The notes: generated by a model from the sequence alone, not told the origin. A DNA stretch of 43,072 nt from Devosia insulae DS-56 (GCF_000970465.2 NZ_LAJE02000244.1:1-43072); one strand, 5' to 3'. Positions 29,154 through 37,893 are shown, numbered from the stretch's first letter. Made by a program: numbers and translations.

Positions 29154-30305
29154 ATGGCCGCGGAACAGGAAGCCGATCGCCTCAAGTCGATTGCCCGGAC
29201 CCTGGGTCCGGGCGAATTCGCGGCCATCGCAGCTGCCGTGCTCGGCTCCGAAAGGCCGGCGCTGATCGGCGCGCCGAAAATCATCCGGCTGTCGGCGCAC
29301 CACTATGACAGCCGTACCATCGGCATGCTGCATGTCAGCGGCCAGGCGACCGACGCCGAAGGGCAACTCCAGGCCTGGTCGTGCGTGATCAAGGTGATCG
29401 ACTTGCTGCAGGCGCCTCGCGCCAACAGCTTCGTCGATGCCGCCAACGAGGTGCTCGTCTATCGCGATGGGGTGTTCGACACGGGTGAAGCACGGTTCCG
29501 TCCGGCGCGCTGCTACCTGATCACCGATGGCCCAGGTTCGACCACCCTGCTGTGGCTGGAGGACCTGACCGGCCTGCAGAAGCCGCCGTTCACCCTTGAG
29601 GAGCTCGATGGCATGGCGGCTCACCTCGGCTCATGGAACGCACATCAAGCCAGATCACCCGCCACGCTGCCGTTCGAGCCCCGGAGCAACTCCTTCCAGT
29701 TGCGGTGGGACCGCACTCCGGCGGTGCAGCAGGCCGCGCGGCTGCGAGAGCTGCACCAGCATCGCTACGTCCGCAACGCCTATCGAGACGTGTCACTCGA
29801 TAAAGCGGGCGAATTCCTGCGCCTGGTCGACAAGCTCAACCAGAAGGCGGCACTCCTCCCGGCATCGCTGTGCTTCGGCGACTGCAATGTCGGCAACCTG
29901 TTCAGTGGCGAGAACGAGACCGTCGCCGTCGACTGGGCCAGCATCACCCGCGACCCCCTCGGGGTCGACGCCGGCTGTATGGTCGGCTCGGCAATCTGCT
30001 GGGGACGTAGCGGCGCGGCTATTGCGGCGGACGAGCGATCGCTGTTCGAGACCTATCTGGCCTCAGTTGCGGCCGGCGGCGTCGTGCGCGCTACAGCCGA
30101 CGTTCGCCTCGCCTATCTGTCGCTCTACGGCTTTTACGTGTGGTTCTGTGCAGCAATGCCGGTGCTGCTCGTCGACGAGGTGTTTCCGATCCACCTGCTC
30201 GAACTTCGCTTTGGCGCGCGGGCCGAGGAGATACCGGGCCTCGTGTCGGGGGTGATCGCCGGACTGCCGGCGTATATCGAGGAATGTTCCCTGCTTGCCA
30301 GCTGA
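29154..30305 (+). CDS. Aminoglycoside phosphotransferase-fold kinase, atypical
   Basis: 383 aa. The eukaryotic-kinase-like APH fold is seen as Lys80 in SCVIKVI (ATP lysine), Glu99 in ANEVLVYRD (alpha-C partner), the catalytic loop CFGDCNVGNLF with Asp243 and Asn248, and metal-binding Asp260 in VAVDWAS. The usual HGD of the APH loop is FGD, with Phe241 replacing His; this occurs in some ecdysteroid-kinase-like and uncharacterised APH relatives. Substrate unknown. It follows the oxidoreductase by 32 bp, so it is likely in the same operon and modifies the same molecule or its product. Confidence 0.82.
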   Translation: MAAEQEADRLKSIARTLGPGEFAAIAAAVLGSERPALIGAPKIIRLSAHHYDSRTIGMLHVSGQATDAEGQLQAWSCVIKVIDLLQAPRANSFVDAANEVLVYRDGVFDTGEARFRPARCYLITDGPGSTTLLWLEDLTGLQKPPFTLEELDGMAAHLGSWNAHQARSPATLPFEPRSNSFQLRWDRTPAVQQAARLRELHQHRYVRNAYRDVSLDKAGEFLRLVDKLNQKAALLPASLCFGDCNVGNLFSGENETVAVDWASITRDPLGVDAGCMVGSAICWGRSGAAIAADERSLFETYLASVAAGGVVRATADVRLAYLSLYGFYVWFCAAMPVLLVDEVFPIHLLELRFGARAEEIPGLVSGVIAGLPAYIEECSLLAS

Positions 30306-30316
30306 GCGGGCGGATC

Positions 30317-30339
30317 GAAGAGCGCCACCGGCGCCCTTC
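30317..30339. terminator. Hairpin between convergent genes
   Basis: GAAG-a-GCGCC-acc-GGCGC-c-CTTC, a 9-bp stem with one A/C mismatch, in the 52-bp gap between the kinase gene and the convergent binding-protein gene. No U-tract on either side, so it may be a weak or Rho-assisted terminator. Confidence 0.45.
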
Positions 30340-30357
30340 GCTCGCTGTCATAACAGG

Positions 30358-31890
30358 CTATGTGCGCGCTTTGAGATAGGCGTCGCCCTGCTTGGTCAGT
30401 TCGGTCATGATCACGTCGAGGCCGGCCGCGTCGGCGGCCTTCTTCAGCTTGTCGAGCCCGGCATCGACGTCGCCGACGCCGTAGAACAGCGGGTTGGCAT
30501 ACTGGGTCATCACGTTGTTCATCTGCGCCGCGGCTTCCTTGACCGGGGTCACGTCGGCGATGAACGAGGCGAAGGTGTCCGAGGTGAAGTTGTCGTAGTT
30601 CTGGGCCCAGCCGAAGACCTTCTTTTCGGACTCGGTCATCGACGAGGTGAGGCGCTCGAGCCCGGCGCGCCACAGGATAGCATAGCTGGGGAAGCTATAG
30701 GTGCTGAGCTGCTCGAAGCCGCGGTCGCCAACCGCCTTCCAGTCCGTGCCCTCGATGCCGAGGCCGACCAGATCGTGGTTCTCCTGCACCGAGAACCAAT
30801 CCTGCAGCGCCATGGCGCGATCGACATCGCCGCCATTGGCATTGACCACGATCATGTTGTCGGCCTGGAAGGTCTGCACCGGCTTGACGCTGCCCAGCGC
30901 CCCGCCAAAGGGCAGGACCTGGCCCAGGGCCGCGGTGGGGACGGCCCGCTGCAATCCGGCCAACCGGTTGGATTGCAGGCCATCCGTCATCGACCAGAGG
31001 CCGGCGAAGCGGCCGGCGCCGAACTGGCTCTCGATGGTCGCCTGGTCGACGTTGAGCGCGTCGGCGTTGATGATGCCATCATTGTAGTACTGGCGGATCT
31101 TTCGCAGCGCCTCGACGGTGCCGGCATCGTCCCACCAGGGGATTGGCCGTGACGAGCCGGTCGTGGCGGCATCCTTGTCGAAGTAGAAGCGCAGCCCTGA
31201 CCCGGCCAGCGAGTACTGCATGGTGTAGGGATTTTCCCACGAGTGCTCATTGAACATGCCGGTGGGGGTCGCCACCGCGGTCTGCCAGCCGGTCTGCGAG
31301 GCGAGGGCGAACGGCGTGACCCCCGATTCCTTCTCCTTGATGGCGTAGAAGAACTTCTCGAGCGTCTGGAAGTCGTTGATCTCGGCGAAGCCGTACTTCT
31401 CCGCCAGATCCTGCCGGATGCCGAAGTGCTGGATGCGGCCAGCGCTGTTGACCTGCGGAATGCCCCACAACTTGCCACCCCAGGAATTGGCTTCGATCAG
31501 TTTGGGCGCGATCTGCTTTTTCAGGTTCGGCCACTTGTCGATCTGCCCGGTCAGGTCGGCGAGGGCGCCGCTCTGCTGCAGCTGCGCCATGTTGAGCCAC
31601 AGCGCCTGCAGCGCCGTGTCGAACTGGGCGCCGGCGGTGAATTTCAGCAGCGACTGCTGGCCGTAGTTGCTCCAGTTGATGAACTGGGCATCGAAGGTGA
31701 AGCCATGCTCCGCCATGAGCTTGGCATTAGCCAGGTCGAGCACGGCCTTCCAGTTGGTCGGCGCCTGCGACGGCAGCAAGGCCACCGAGGTGCCCGAACT
31801 GGCGCCGAATGCCGGCGACAGCCCCGAGAAGGCCGTGGCCATGCCCGCGGCCCCGCTGAGGGCCATGAAGTGTCTGCGTGTGAGTCTCAT
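30358..31890 (-). CDS. ABC transporter extracellular substrate-binding protein, Tat-type signal
   Basis: 510 aa, long for family 1 binding proteins and like the LplA/YtcQ group that serves LplB/LplC-type permeases. N-terminal TRRHFM fits the twin-arginine motif, followed by a hydrophobic stretch and AFGA cleavage near residue 30, so export as a folded protein is likely. The mature part (APTNWKAVLDLANAKL..., several Trp/Tyr-rich loops, DRAMALQDWFSVQENHDLVGLGIEG) matches the group that imports oligosaccharides such as uronic-acid or galacturonan fragments. Third gene of the operon, 48 bp after the second permease. Substrate not known. Confidence 0.9.
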   Translation of the reverse strand: MRLTRRHFMALSGAAGMATAFSGLSPAFGASSGTSVALLPSQAPTNWKAVLDLANAKLMAEHGFTFDAQFINWSNYGQQSLLKFTAGAQFDTALQALWLNMAQLQQSGALADLTGQIDKWPNLKKQIAPKLIEANSWGGKLWGIPQVNSAGRIQHFGIRQDLAEKYGFAEINDFQTLEKFFYAIKEKESGVTPFALASQTGWQTAVATPTGMFNEHSWENPYTMQYSLAGSGLRFYFDKDAATTGSSRPIPWWDDAGTVEALRKIRQYYNDGIINADALNVDQATIESQFGAGRFAGLWSMTDGLQSNRLAGLQRAVPTAALGQVLPFGGALGSVKPVQTFQADNMIVVNANGGDVDRAMALQDWFSVQENHDLVGLGIEGTDWKAVGDRGFEQLSTYSFPSYAILWRAGLERLTSSMTESEKKVFGWAQNYDNFTSDTFASFIADVTPVKEAAAQMNNVMTQYANPLFYGVGDVDAGLDKLKKAADAAGLDVIMTELTKQGDAYLKART

Positions 31891-31938
31891 GTTGGTCGTC
31901 TCCTCCTCATTTGGGCGCGACGGGCTCAGGTGCCGTCG

Positions 31939-32874
31939 TCACCCCTTGGTGGCGCCAAGGGTGATGCCCTTGACGAAGAAGCGTTGTGCGAATGGGTAGG
32001 CGAGCAGAATGGGGCCGACGGTGAGCACCGTCATGGCAAAGCGCAGCTGGTAGACCGGCGCCATCGCCGCCCCGGCCGAGCTCGGCAGGCTCGCCGCATT
32101 GGTGACGTTGGAGATGAGGTTCTGCAGGATCAGTTGCAGTGGGAACTTGTCCGGATCGGTGAGGAAGAGCAGGCCCGTGAACCACTCGTTCCAATAGGTG
32201 ACGGCGTAGAACAGCCCGAGCACCGCGAGGATCGGCTTCGACAGCGGCAGGACGATCTGGAAGAAGATGCGCAACTCGCCGGCCCCGTCGATACGGGCCG
32301 CATCGAGGATTTCCTCCGGCATCTGGCGGAAAAAGCTCACCGTCACGAAGATCAGGAAGGGCGCCAGCATCAGCGGCAGGATCATGGCGAACCAGCTGTT
32401 GGTCAGACCCAGCACCTGCGTCACCAGCAGGTAGAACGGCACCAGGCCACCGTTGAACAGCATCGGCACATAGGCAAAAATGGTCAGCGGACGGCTGATG
32501 AACGGCAGGCGCCGGGCAATGACCCAGGCGATCGCGGCGGTGCACGAGATCGAGAGGATCGTGCCGACCACGGTGATGAACAGCGAAGCGATGTAGCCGT
32601 TGAGCAGCGATTGCCCGGTGAACAGCAGCTCGTAGGCCCGCAGCGAAAAGGGCTGCGGAAAGAGGCTATAGCCGTTGAGGCCCAGCACCGACTCGTCGGT
32701 CAAGGAGCCCGCGACGATCATCCAGAGCGGCACCAGGCAGAACAGCCCGAACAGCGTGACGGTGACGTAGCTGACGGCCGCGAACGGCTCCATCCGGCGT
32801 CGCACCGCCTTGCGAACGGGTTGCGCCGCCATGTCCGCCGCAACCCCAGCACTATCCTGATCGATGGCGCTCAC
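31939..32874 (-). CDS. Carbohydrate ABC transporter permease (LplC/YtcP-like)
   Basis: 311 aa from a GTG at 32872-32874 that overlaps the TGA of the upstream permease gene by 4 bp; an internal ATG (MAAQPVRK) is an alternative. The frame is open far beyond, but that is antisense to permease 1. Six hydrophobic segments and the EAA loop DAARIDGAGELRIFFQIVLP are visible; LplC-type features include the N-terminal KAVRRRMEPF and YNEWFTGLLF-type YWNEWF. It forms the membrane pore with the preceding gene product. It pairs with no ATPase in this operon. Confidence 0.92.
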   Translation of the reverse strand: MSAIDQDSAGVAADMAAQPVRKAVRRRMEPFAAVSYVTVTLFGLFCLVPLWMIVAGSLTDESVLGLNGYSLFPQPFSLRAYELLFTGQSLLNGYIASLFITVVGTILSISCTAAIAWVIARRLPFISRPLTIFAYVPMLFNGGLVPFYLLVTQVLGLTNSWFAMILPLMLAPFLIFVTVSFFRQMPEEILDAARIDGAGELRIFFQIVLPLSKPILAVLGLFYAVTYWNEWFTGLLFLTDPDKFPLQLILQNLISNVTNAASLPSSAGAAMAPVYQLRFAMTVLTVGPILLAYPFAQRFFVKGITLGATKG

Positions 32875-33830
32875 AGGATGCTGCTCTCTTTCTGGAAGCG
32901 GCGCTGCACGAGGACCGCCGCCGCCACGAAGACGAAGCCGACGACCGACTGGAACAGGCCGATGGCGGCCGTGGTGCCGAAGTCGCCGATCATCCGCAGC
33001 GAGCGGAAGACATAGGTGTCGATGACGTCGGTGGTCGGGAACAGCACGCCATTGTCCTGGACGATGGCGTAGATGGTGGCGAAATCGCCGAAGAACATGC
33101 GGCCGACGCCCAGCACCACCAGCACCGCGAACGTCGGCAGCAGCAGCGGCACGGTGATCGACAGCGCCATGCGCCAGCGGCTCGCCCCGTCGATCTCCGC
33201 CGCCTCGTAGACCTCCTCGGAGATCGAGGTGATGGCAGCGAGGAAGATCACCGAGGTGTAGCCGCCCAATTGCCAGACCTTGACGATGGTGAGGATCCAC
33301 GGCCAGGCGCCGGGCTCGGTGTACCAGCTGACCTGCGGCAGATCGACGACGCTCAGCAGGTTGTTGACGAGGCCGCCGCGCCCGCCGACCCCCGAGAGGA
33401 TCACCTGCAGCATGATGGAAATGACGATCGGCGAGACGAAATAGGGAAAGAAGATCACCGACTGCATGAAGCGGCGATATGGGCCGCCGCGGATCTCGTT
33501 GAGCATCAGCGCCAGGACGAGCCCTGCAAGCAGCGATGCGCCGAGAAACAGCGCATTGAGGAACACCGTGTTGAAGACGACGGTCGCCGCGTCGCCGCTC
33601 ATCAGGAAGTAGCGGAAATTGGCGAGCCCGTTCCACGGACTGCCAAAGATGCCGTCGCGAATGTTGAAGGCCTTGAACGCCACCACGAGGCCGACCATCG
33701 GGCCGTAGGCAAACACCAGGAACCAGGCAATGCCAGGCAGCGCCAACAACAGCAGCACCAGGCTGTCGCGCGACGACAATCCATGTCGGCGCGCGCCGGT
33801 GCGGCCAGCCCTCGGTTTGGTGACGGTCAT
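32871..33830 (-). CDS. Carbohydrate ABC transporter permease (LplB/YteP-like)
   Basis: 319 aa from ATG 33828-33830 (MTVTKPRAG); the frame extends 16 codons upstream into the promoter. Membrane segments begin LVLLLLALPGIAWFLVF, with FKAFNIRDGIFGSPWNGLANF, a hallmark of the LplB group, and an EAA loop YEAAEIDGASRWRMALSITVP. First gene of a three-gene operon divergent from iclR. The missing nucleotide-binding subunit is probably supplied in trans by a multi-use ATPase such as the UgpC-like protein at 38180-39277. Confidence 0.92.
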   Translation of the reverse strand: MTVTKPRAGRTGARRHGLSSRDSLVLLLLALPGIAWFLVFAYGPMVGLVVAFKAFNIRDGIFGSPWNGLANFRYFLMSGDAATVVFNTVFLNALFLGASLLAGLVLALMLNEIRGGPYRRFMQSVIFFPYFVSPIVISIMLQVILSGVGGRGGLVNNLLSVVDLPQVSWYTEPGAWPWILTIVKVWQLGGYTSVIFLAAITSISEEVYEAAEIDGASRWRMALSITVPLLLPTFAVLVVLGVGRMFFGDFATIYAIVQDNGVLFPTTDVIDTYVFRSLRMIGDFGTTAAIGLFQSVVGFVFVAAAVLVQRRFQKESSIL

Positions 33831-33950
33831 CGGTCGTTCTGCCGCGGCGCCACGGGTGCGCCCGCCAAGGGTACGCACGCACAGCCAGTGGCGCGCGAGA
33901 TTCGACGATAGGTCACCAGGCCCCTCCCCGAAGAACAGTAACCGTGCAAC

Positions 33951-33979
33951 ACCAAAGTTTCTTATTTGAAACTCTTGGT
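33951..33979. promoter_or_regulatory. Candidate IclR operator
   Basis: ACCAA-AGTTTC-ttattt-GAAACT-c-TTGGT, a long palindrome with one extra base on the right, between permease 1 and the divergent iclR gene. IclR proteins bind palindromes with GTTTC/GAAAC-like arms, so this is the likely autoregulatory and operon operator. Confidence 0.6.
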
Positions 33980-34023
33980 ATCAGATGATAACCGTGCCGA
34001 CCAAACGGACAGGATGTCAAGCC

Positions 34024-34794
34024 ATGCGTGAGGCGGAGATCGAGGCGCAGAACCGCAATCCGGCGATCGAACGGATGATGGCTATTCTGCAGCAACTGGA
34101 GCGGGCCCCGAACGGGCTGGGCCTCAAGCGCCTCGTCGAACAGTCGGGGGTGACGCGCTCGACCGTCTACCGCATCCTCAACTCGCTGACGGCGCATGGG
34201 CTGGTCCGTCAGCTCGAAAATACCGATTATGTGCTGGGGAGCCGCCTGCTGTCGCTCGCCGACGCCGTCGGCATGCCATCCGGCGGGCAGGTCGCCAAGG
34301 CGGCGCAGCCGCATCTCGATTTCGTGGCGCGCTCACTGGGGGAGACGGCCAAAATCTCGATCTATGATCGCGGCCATGTGCTGGTCGTCGCGGTCGCCCC
34401 CGGCAACAAGCAGCACGCGCTGCATGCGAGGGTCGGCGAGCAGTTGCCGATCCATGCCGGCGGCAGCAGCAAGGCGCTGTTCGCCTTCCTGCCCGAGGCC
34501 GAACGGCAGCGCATCTATTCGCGGCCACTGACGCTCTACAACGAACGCACCATGATCGAGCCGGAAGCGCTGGAGGAGGAGCTGTCGCGGGTGCGCGAGC
34601 AGGGCTGGGCGCGCGACCATGGCGAGTTCAGCGCCTCGGTCAACTCCTACGCCGCGCCGATCCGCGATCGCTCGGGCGACGTGGTCGCCGCCGTCAGCAT
34701 CCCGTTCCTCGCCGGCCGCGACGCCGAATACGAACAACTGGTCCGCGCCACGGCGCTGGCCACGGCAGACCGCATCAGCGGCGGTCTCGGCTGA
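34024..34794 (+). CDS. IclR family transcriptional regulator
   Basis: 256 aa from ATG 34024, preceded by AGGA; the open frame starts 13 codons earlier inside the operator region. N-terminal winged HTH (NPAIERMMAILQQLERAPNGLGLKRLVEQSGVTRSTVYRILNSL) and C-terminal effector domain (GETAKISIYDRGHVLVV ... ASVNSYAAPIRDRSGDVVAAVSIP) are complete. IclR members often control sugar-acid or aromatic catabolism. Divergent from the three-gene ABC importer, which it probably represses in the absence of the sugar ligand. Confidence 0.94.
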   Translation: MREAEIEAQNRNPAIERMMAILQQLERAPNGLGLKRLVEQSGVTRSTVYRILNSLTAHGLVRQLENTDYVLGSRLLSLADAVGMPSGGQVAKAAQPHLDFVARSLGETAKISIYDRGHVLVVAVAPGNKQHALHARVGEQLPIHAGGSSKALFAFLPEAERQRIYSRPLTLYNERTMIEPEALEEELSRVREQGWARDHGEFSASVNSYAAPIRDRSGDVVAAVSIPFLAGRDAEYEQLVRATALATADRISGGLG

Positions 34795-34800
34795 AGCGTT

Positions 34801-34827
34801 GCCTGCCGGCGTTGTGGGTCGGCAGGC
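34801..34827 (+). terminator. Hairpin after iclR
   Basis: GCCTGCCG-N11-CGGCAGGC, a perfect 8-bp stem beginning 6 bp after the iclR stop codon. No U-tract follows, so a Rho-independent role is possible only in part. The remaining gap to the next gene end at 34966 has no recognisable feature. Confidence 0.5.
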
Positions 34828-34965
34828 GTCCCGAATTCCAGGGCTCTCGGTTTGCGTCGGTCAACCATGGGACTGGCGCTGGTGAAGCATGGCCCGTGCG
34901 CCGGCGGATACTGTCGTTCCGGCCCGGACCTCGACGACCGCCCGGTGATCCGGCACCTGGGCGGT

Positions 34966-35862
34966 TCAGGCAGTTGGGAGATACTTGCGCCAGTTGTGCT
35001 GTTCCTTGAACCCGAGAATGGTGCGGATCTTGCGGTTCGAGAGGGGGGCTTCGCGCTGGCCCATCGGGCGGGTGATCGGCGTGTTCGGCGCGTACTTGCG
35101 CAATATGGTCTCTGTCGGCTCGTTGGCGACGATCTCGTCATTGACCGCGTTGAAGACCTGAAACCCCAGCCCATCCTTGCCAATGCAGAGATCGACGATC
35201 TGGCCGAGGTCGCGCGCGTCGATATAGCTCCAGGCATTGCGTTTGCGGGATGGTGGATTGGCGAGATAACCGGGGAAGTTTGCGTAGTCCTCCGGCGACA
35301 TCACGTTGCCGATGCGCAGGGCGTAGATGTCGGCGCCGGTGCGCGCGGCAAAGGCGCGCGCGGTCTTCTCGTTGACCAGCTTGGAAAGCCCATAGCTGTC
35401 CATCGGGTCGATGTCGTAGTCTTCCTCGAGCGGGAACGCGTGGTAGTCCCGGTCGCCTTCTGCAAAGCATACGCCGTAGGTGGTCTCGCTTGAAGCGATG
35501 ACGATCTTCCTGATCCCGAGCTTGGTCGCAGCCTCGATCACATTGTACGTCGAAACGACATTGGCCTTGAACGTCTCGTTGTCGGGCTGCAGCAGCACAC
35601 GGGGAACGGCACCGAAGTGTACGACGGCGTCGACCGGGGCTGGCCCCCTTCCGGTCCTGAAGCCATCGAAGTCGAAATGCATCGAAAGCGCGTTGAACAC
35701 CTGGCCGCTATCCGTGAGATCGGCGTTGAGCGTGTTGACGCCCTCGATGTCGAGCGGCTTGAGGTCCAGGTTGAAGACGGTGTGACCCTGGGCAAGAAGA
35801 TAGGCCACGGCATGCCGCCCGGCCTTCCCACTGCCGCCGGTGAATACTATGCGTTTGCTCAC
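34966..35862 (-). CDS. NAD-dependent epimerase/dehydrogenase (extended SDR)
   Basis: 298 aa from GTG 35860-35862 with AAGGA upstream; the 11 residues before it are not SDR-like. A Rossmann start KRIVFTGGSGKAGRH, Asp33 at the end of beta-2 (NLDLKP, indicating NAD rather than NADP), and the Tyr157-x-x-x-Lys161 motif (SYGLSKLVNEK) after SSETTYG. Sugar-nucleotide epimerases, uronate dehydrogenases and related enzymes have this layout; length (about 300) and lack of a sugar-nucleotide pocket signature favour a free-sugar or sugar-acid dehydrogenase. Placed near the sugar importer genes, it may start catabolism of the imported sugar. Confidence 0.85.
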   Translation of the reverse strand: MSKRIVFTGGSGKAGRHAVAYLLAQGHTVFNLDLKPLDIEGVNTLNADLTDSGQVFNALSMHFDFDGFRTGRGPAPVDAVVHFGAVPRVLLQPDNETFKANVVSTYNVIEAATKLGIRKIVIASSETTYGVCFAEGDRDYHAFPLEEDYDIDPMDSYGLSKLVNEKTARAFAARTGADIYALRIGNVMSPEDYANFPGYLANPPSRKRNAWSYIDARDLGQIVDLCIGKDGLGFQVFNAVNDEIVANEPTETILRKYAPNTPITRPMGQREAPLSNRKIRTILGFKEQHNWRKYLPTA

Positions 35863-35989
35863 TTGATTTCCTTGCAGCTGCAGCCCGCGGGTCATCGGCT
35901 GATCGGCCTTCCCACTCGGACGATGATGTCGTCTTCCGGCAACGCCGCGGCAAAATCCGTTGCTGGAGCGCTTTCAGCGGTGAAATGCC

Positions 35990-36457
35990 CTAGATGGGAC
36001 GGGACAGCGTGGTGGCCCGGCCCGTGTCGCGGAAGGTGTTGATCGCAGCATACTGATCGCAGCTGGGAGCCATCTCCATGATTTCGATCCGATTGCCGTC
36101 GGGATCGACAATCCACATGCCGCGATTGCCGTCCACACCGCGTCTGGTGGGATCAAGCGGCGAAACGAGGGCAATGCCGACGTTCGCCAGGTGCGCGGCT
36201 GTGTCCTCGATGTCCGGCGTGGTCAGGCAGAGGTGATTGAGGCCTGCGGCCTGCTGGTCACCGGCGCGGCCGGTGCCCCCCGGCAGCAGCTCGATATAGA
36301 GCTCATCGGTGATGCGCAGGTAGACGATCCAGGTGCGGCCGTCGGCTTGGGTCAGGCGCAGGAACTCGGGAAAGCCGAGCTTGGCATAGAAGTCGATCGA
36401 GGCCTGAAGGTCGCTGGTCTTGAGGTTGAAATGACCGAGGCTGGTGAAAGGCTGCAC
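35990..36457 (-). CDS. VOC-superfamily (glyoxalase-like) metalloprotein, paralogue 1
   Basis: 155 aa from GTG 36455-36457 with GGAGA 6 nt upstream; the longer frame to 36529 starts in intergenic sequence. Two beta-alpha-beta-beta-beta modules are seen: GHFNLKTSDLQASIDFYAKLGFPE and LNHLCLTTPDIEDTAAHLANVGI, ending WIVDPDGNRIEIMEM. The four VOC metal ligands (His in GHF, Glu in YIELL, His in NHLCL, Glu in IEIMEM) are present. It resembles the gene at 41478 closely. Likely a metal-dependent isomerase, dioxygenase or lyase of sugar-acid-type substrates; the exact activity is open. Confidence 0.85.
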   Translation of the reverse strand: MQPFTSLGHFNLKTSDLQASIDFYAKLGFPEFLRLTQADGRTWIVYLRITDELYIELLPGGTGRAGDQQAAGLNHLCLTTPDIEDTAAHLANVGIALVSPLDPTRRGVDGNRGMWIVDPDGNRIEIMEMAPSCDQYAAINTFRDTGRATTLSRPI

Positions 36458-36605
36458 GTTGTTCTCCAAATCTTGGGGCGCGAGGCTCAGGCCGCTTTGC
36501 GCATCGGGTAGGCCACATAGGCGAAGCACCAGCTGCCGGGGGCCCAGCTGTTGACGCTGCCCGGCGAACCTTGGGACGCCGGAGCGCCGGTCGAAACAGG
36601 GAGGA

Positions 36606-36636
36606 CCGGCAGGGAGTTGGGAGGTCTCCCCGCCGG
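36606..36636 (-). terminator. Terminator-like hairpin after the binding-protein gene
   Basis: CCGGC-a-GGGAG-N9-CTCCC-c-GCCGG, a 10-bp stem with one mismatch, 10 bp beyond the stop codon (36646-36648) on the minus strand. It is followed on that strand by TCCTCCCTGTTT, a weak T-rich stretch. The gap between it and the VOC gene contains no gene I can support. Confidence 0.55.
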
Positions 36637-36645
36637 CCCCCGCGA

Positions 36646-37893
36646 TCAGTTGAACGTCAGGTCGTACGCGTCCTTGAGTGCAGCGACGGCATCGTCCGTC
36701 GTCTGGTTCTTGTCACTCCAGAAGTTGTACATCGCCGTCCAGATGCCGTTGTTCCAGTCGCCGGTGATGACGTTGAAGGGGTTCTTCACCGCGCCGTTTG
36801 GCTTGTTCATGGCGTCCATGGCCACCTGGTTGCAAGCATCGCGGAACTCGGTCGGAGCGTCGGCACGCGGGCTGGTCGAACCCTTCTGCTGATTGGCCTT
36901 GGCCGAGACGATCGGGTCGACGAAGGCAGCGACGAGGTCGAGTTCGGCCTTGTCCTTTTCCGCCGGCTGGCCGCCGAGGATGCCCATGGCATCGGAGGTC
37001 ACCGGAACGGCGAGCGCGCCGGGGATGACTTCGCAGCCGAAGTCGACCCCCGGGACCTTGCCGGCGGCGAGCCATTCGCCCTTCATCCAGTCGCCCATGA
37101 TGTGGAACAGGGCTTGGCCGGCGATCACCGTATTGGTGGTCTCGTTCCAGGGACGATTCTCGCTTTCGGGGGTGGCTTCGTTGGAGAAGGCCCGTACGAC
37201 TTCGATGGCCTTGCGCACTTCGGGCGTATCGAAGGCGGTCGGGTCGGGGGTTTCCGAATAGATGCGGTCGTAGATGTCCGGCCCGGCTAGGGCAGCGACC
37301 ATGGCATGGAACAGATATCCGACCTGGAAGGCTTGCCCACCGACGGCCGCAGGCACGAAGCCAGCGGCTTTGACTTTGGGGAAGTCGGCAATCATGTCGT
37401 CGACGCTCTTCCAGGCTGTCGGATCGACACCGGCTTTTTTGGCGACGTCCATGTTCCAGTAGACCATGCCGTCGATGTGCAGGAAGAGCGGCACCTTCAC
37501 CATCTTGCCGTCGACCGTGGAGAGTTCCTGCACGATCGGGAAGAAATTGTCGGCCGCGCCGATCTCCTTGTAGTAGTCGGTCAGGTCACGCTCGAGGCCG
37601 AGACCGGCGAGGTCGCGGAAGATATGCGGATCGGAGGTGACGAAGGCGTTCGGGGGATCGCCACCAGTCACCATGTTGACGATGGAGACGTTGACGCCCG
37701 AGTTGTGCGGAATCGCCAGATCCTTCCAGGTGTGGCCCTTTTCGTTAAGGGCAGCCTGGAGGATGTTGAGGGCCGCGACTTCGGCCTTGGACGACCAGCC
37801 GTGATAGACGATCAGTTCTTCGGCGGTGGCAGCGAGCGGCGCGGCGCTGAGCAGCAGTGCGGCTGCCATGGTCGCCAATGATTTCATATGCAT
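36646..37893 (-). CDS. ABC transporter sugar-binding protein, glucose/mannose type
   Basis: 415 aa, starting MHMKSLAT behind AAGGGAGAG. Signal peptide MHMKSLATMAAALLLSAAPLAATA is cleaved after Ala24 before EELIVYHGWSSKAEV. The mature protein follows the glucose-binding GtsA/GlcS group (VTGGDPPNAFVTSDPHIFRDLA, IHNSG/GVNVSIVNM, GAVKNPFNVITGDWNNGIWTAMYNF). Last gene of the operon; a structured gap of 286 bp separates it from the ATPase. Probably imports glucose, mannose or a related hexose. Confidence 0.9.
   Translation of the reverse strand: MHMKSLATMAAALLLSAAPLAATAEELIVYHGWSSKAEVAALNILQAALNEKGHTWKDLAIPHNSGVNVSIVNMVTGGDPPNAFVTSDPHIFRDLAGLGLERDLTDYYKEIGAADNFFPIVQELSTVDGKMVKVPLFLHIDGMVYWNMDVAKKAGVDPTAWKSVDDMIADFPKVKAAGFVPAAVGGQAFQVGYLFHAMVAALAGPDIYDRIYSETPDPTAFDTPEVRKAIEVVRAFSNEATPESENRPWNETTNTVIAGQALFHIMGDWMKGEWLAAGKVPGVDFGCEVIPGALAVPVTSDAMGILGGQPAEKDKAELDLVAAFVDPIVSAKANQQKGSTSPRADAPTEFRDACNQVAMDAMNKPNGAVKNPFNVITGDWNNGIWTAMYNFWSDKNQTTDDAVAALKDAYDLTFN

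Noticed and set aside
31243-33015. Plus-strand frame of 590 codons opposite the permease and binding-protein genes
   Set aside because: Low-complexity Arg/Gln/His-rich translation without motifs, antisense to three well-supported genes.
36488-36600. Minus-strand frame ending SWCFAYVAYPMRKAA
   Set aside because: It looks like a protein tail and could be a decayed gene end, but it has no start codon and no recognised family, and it reads from the stop of the binding-protein gene by chance.
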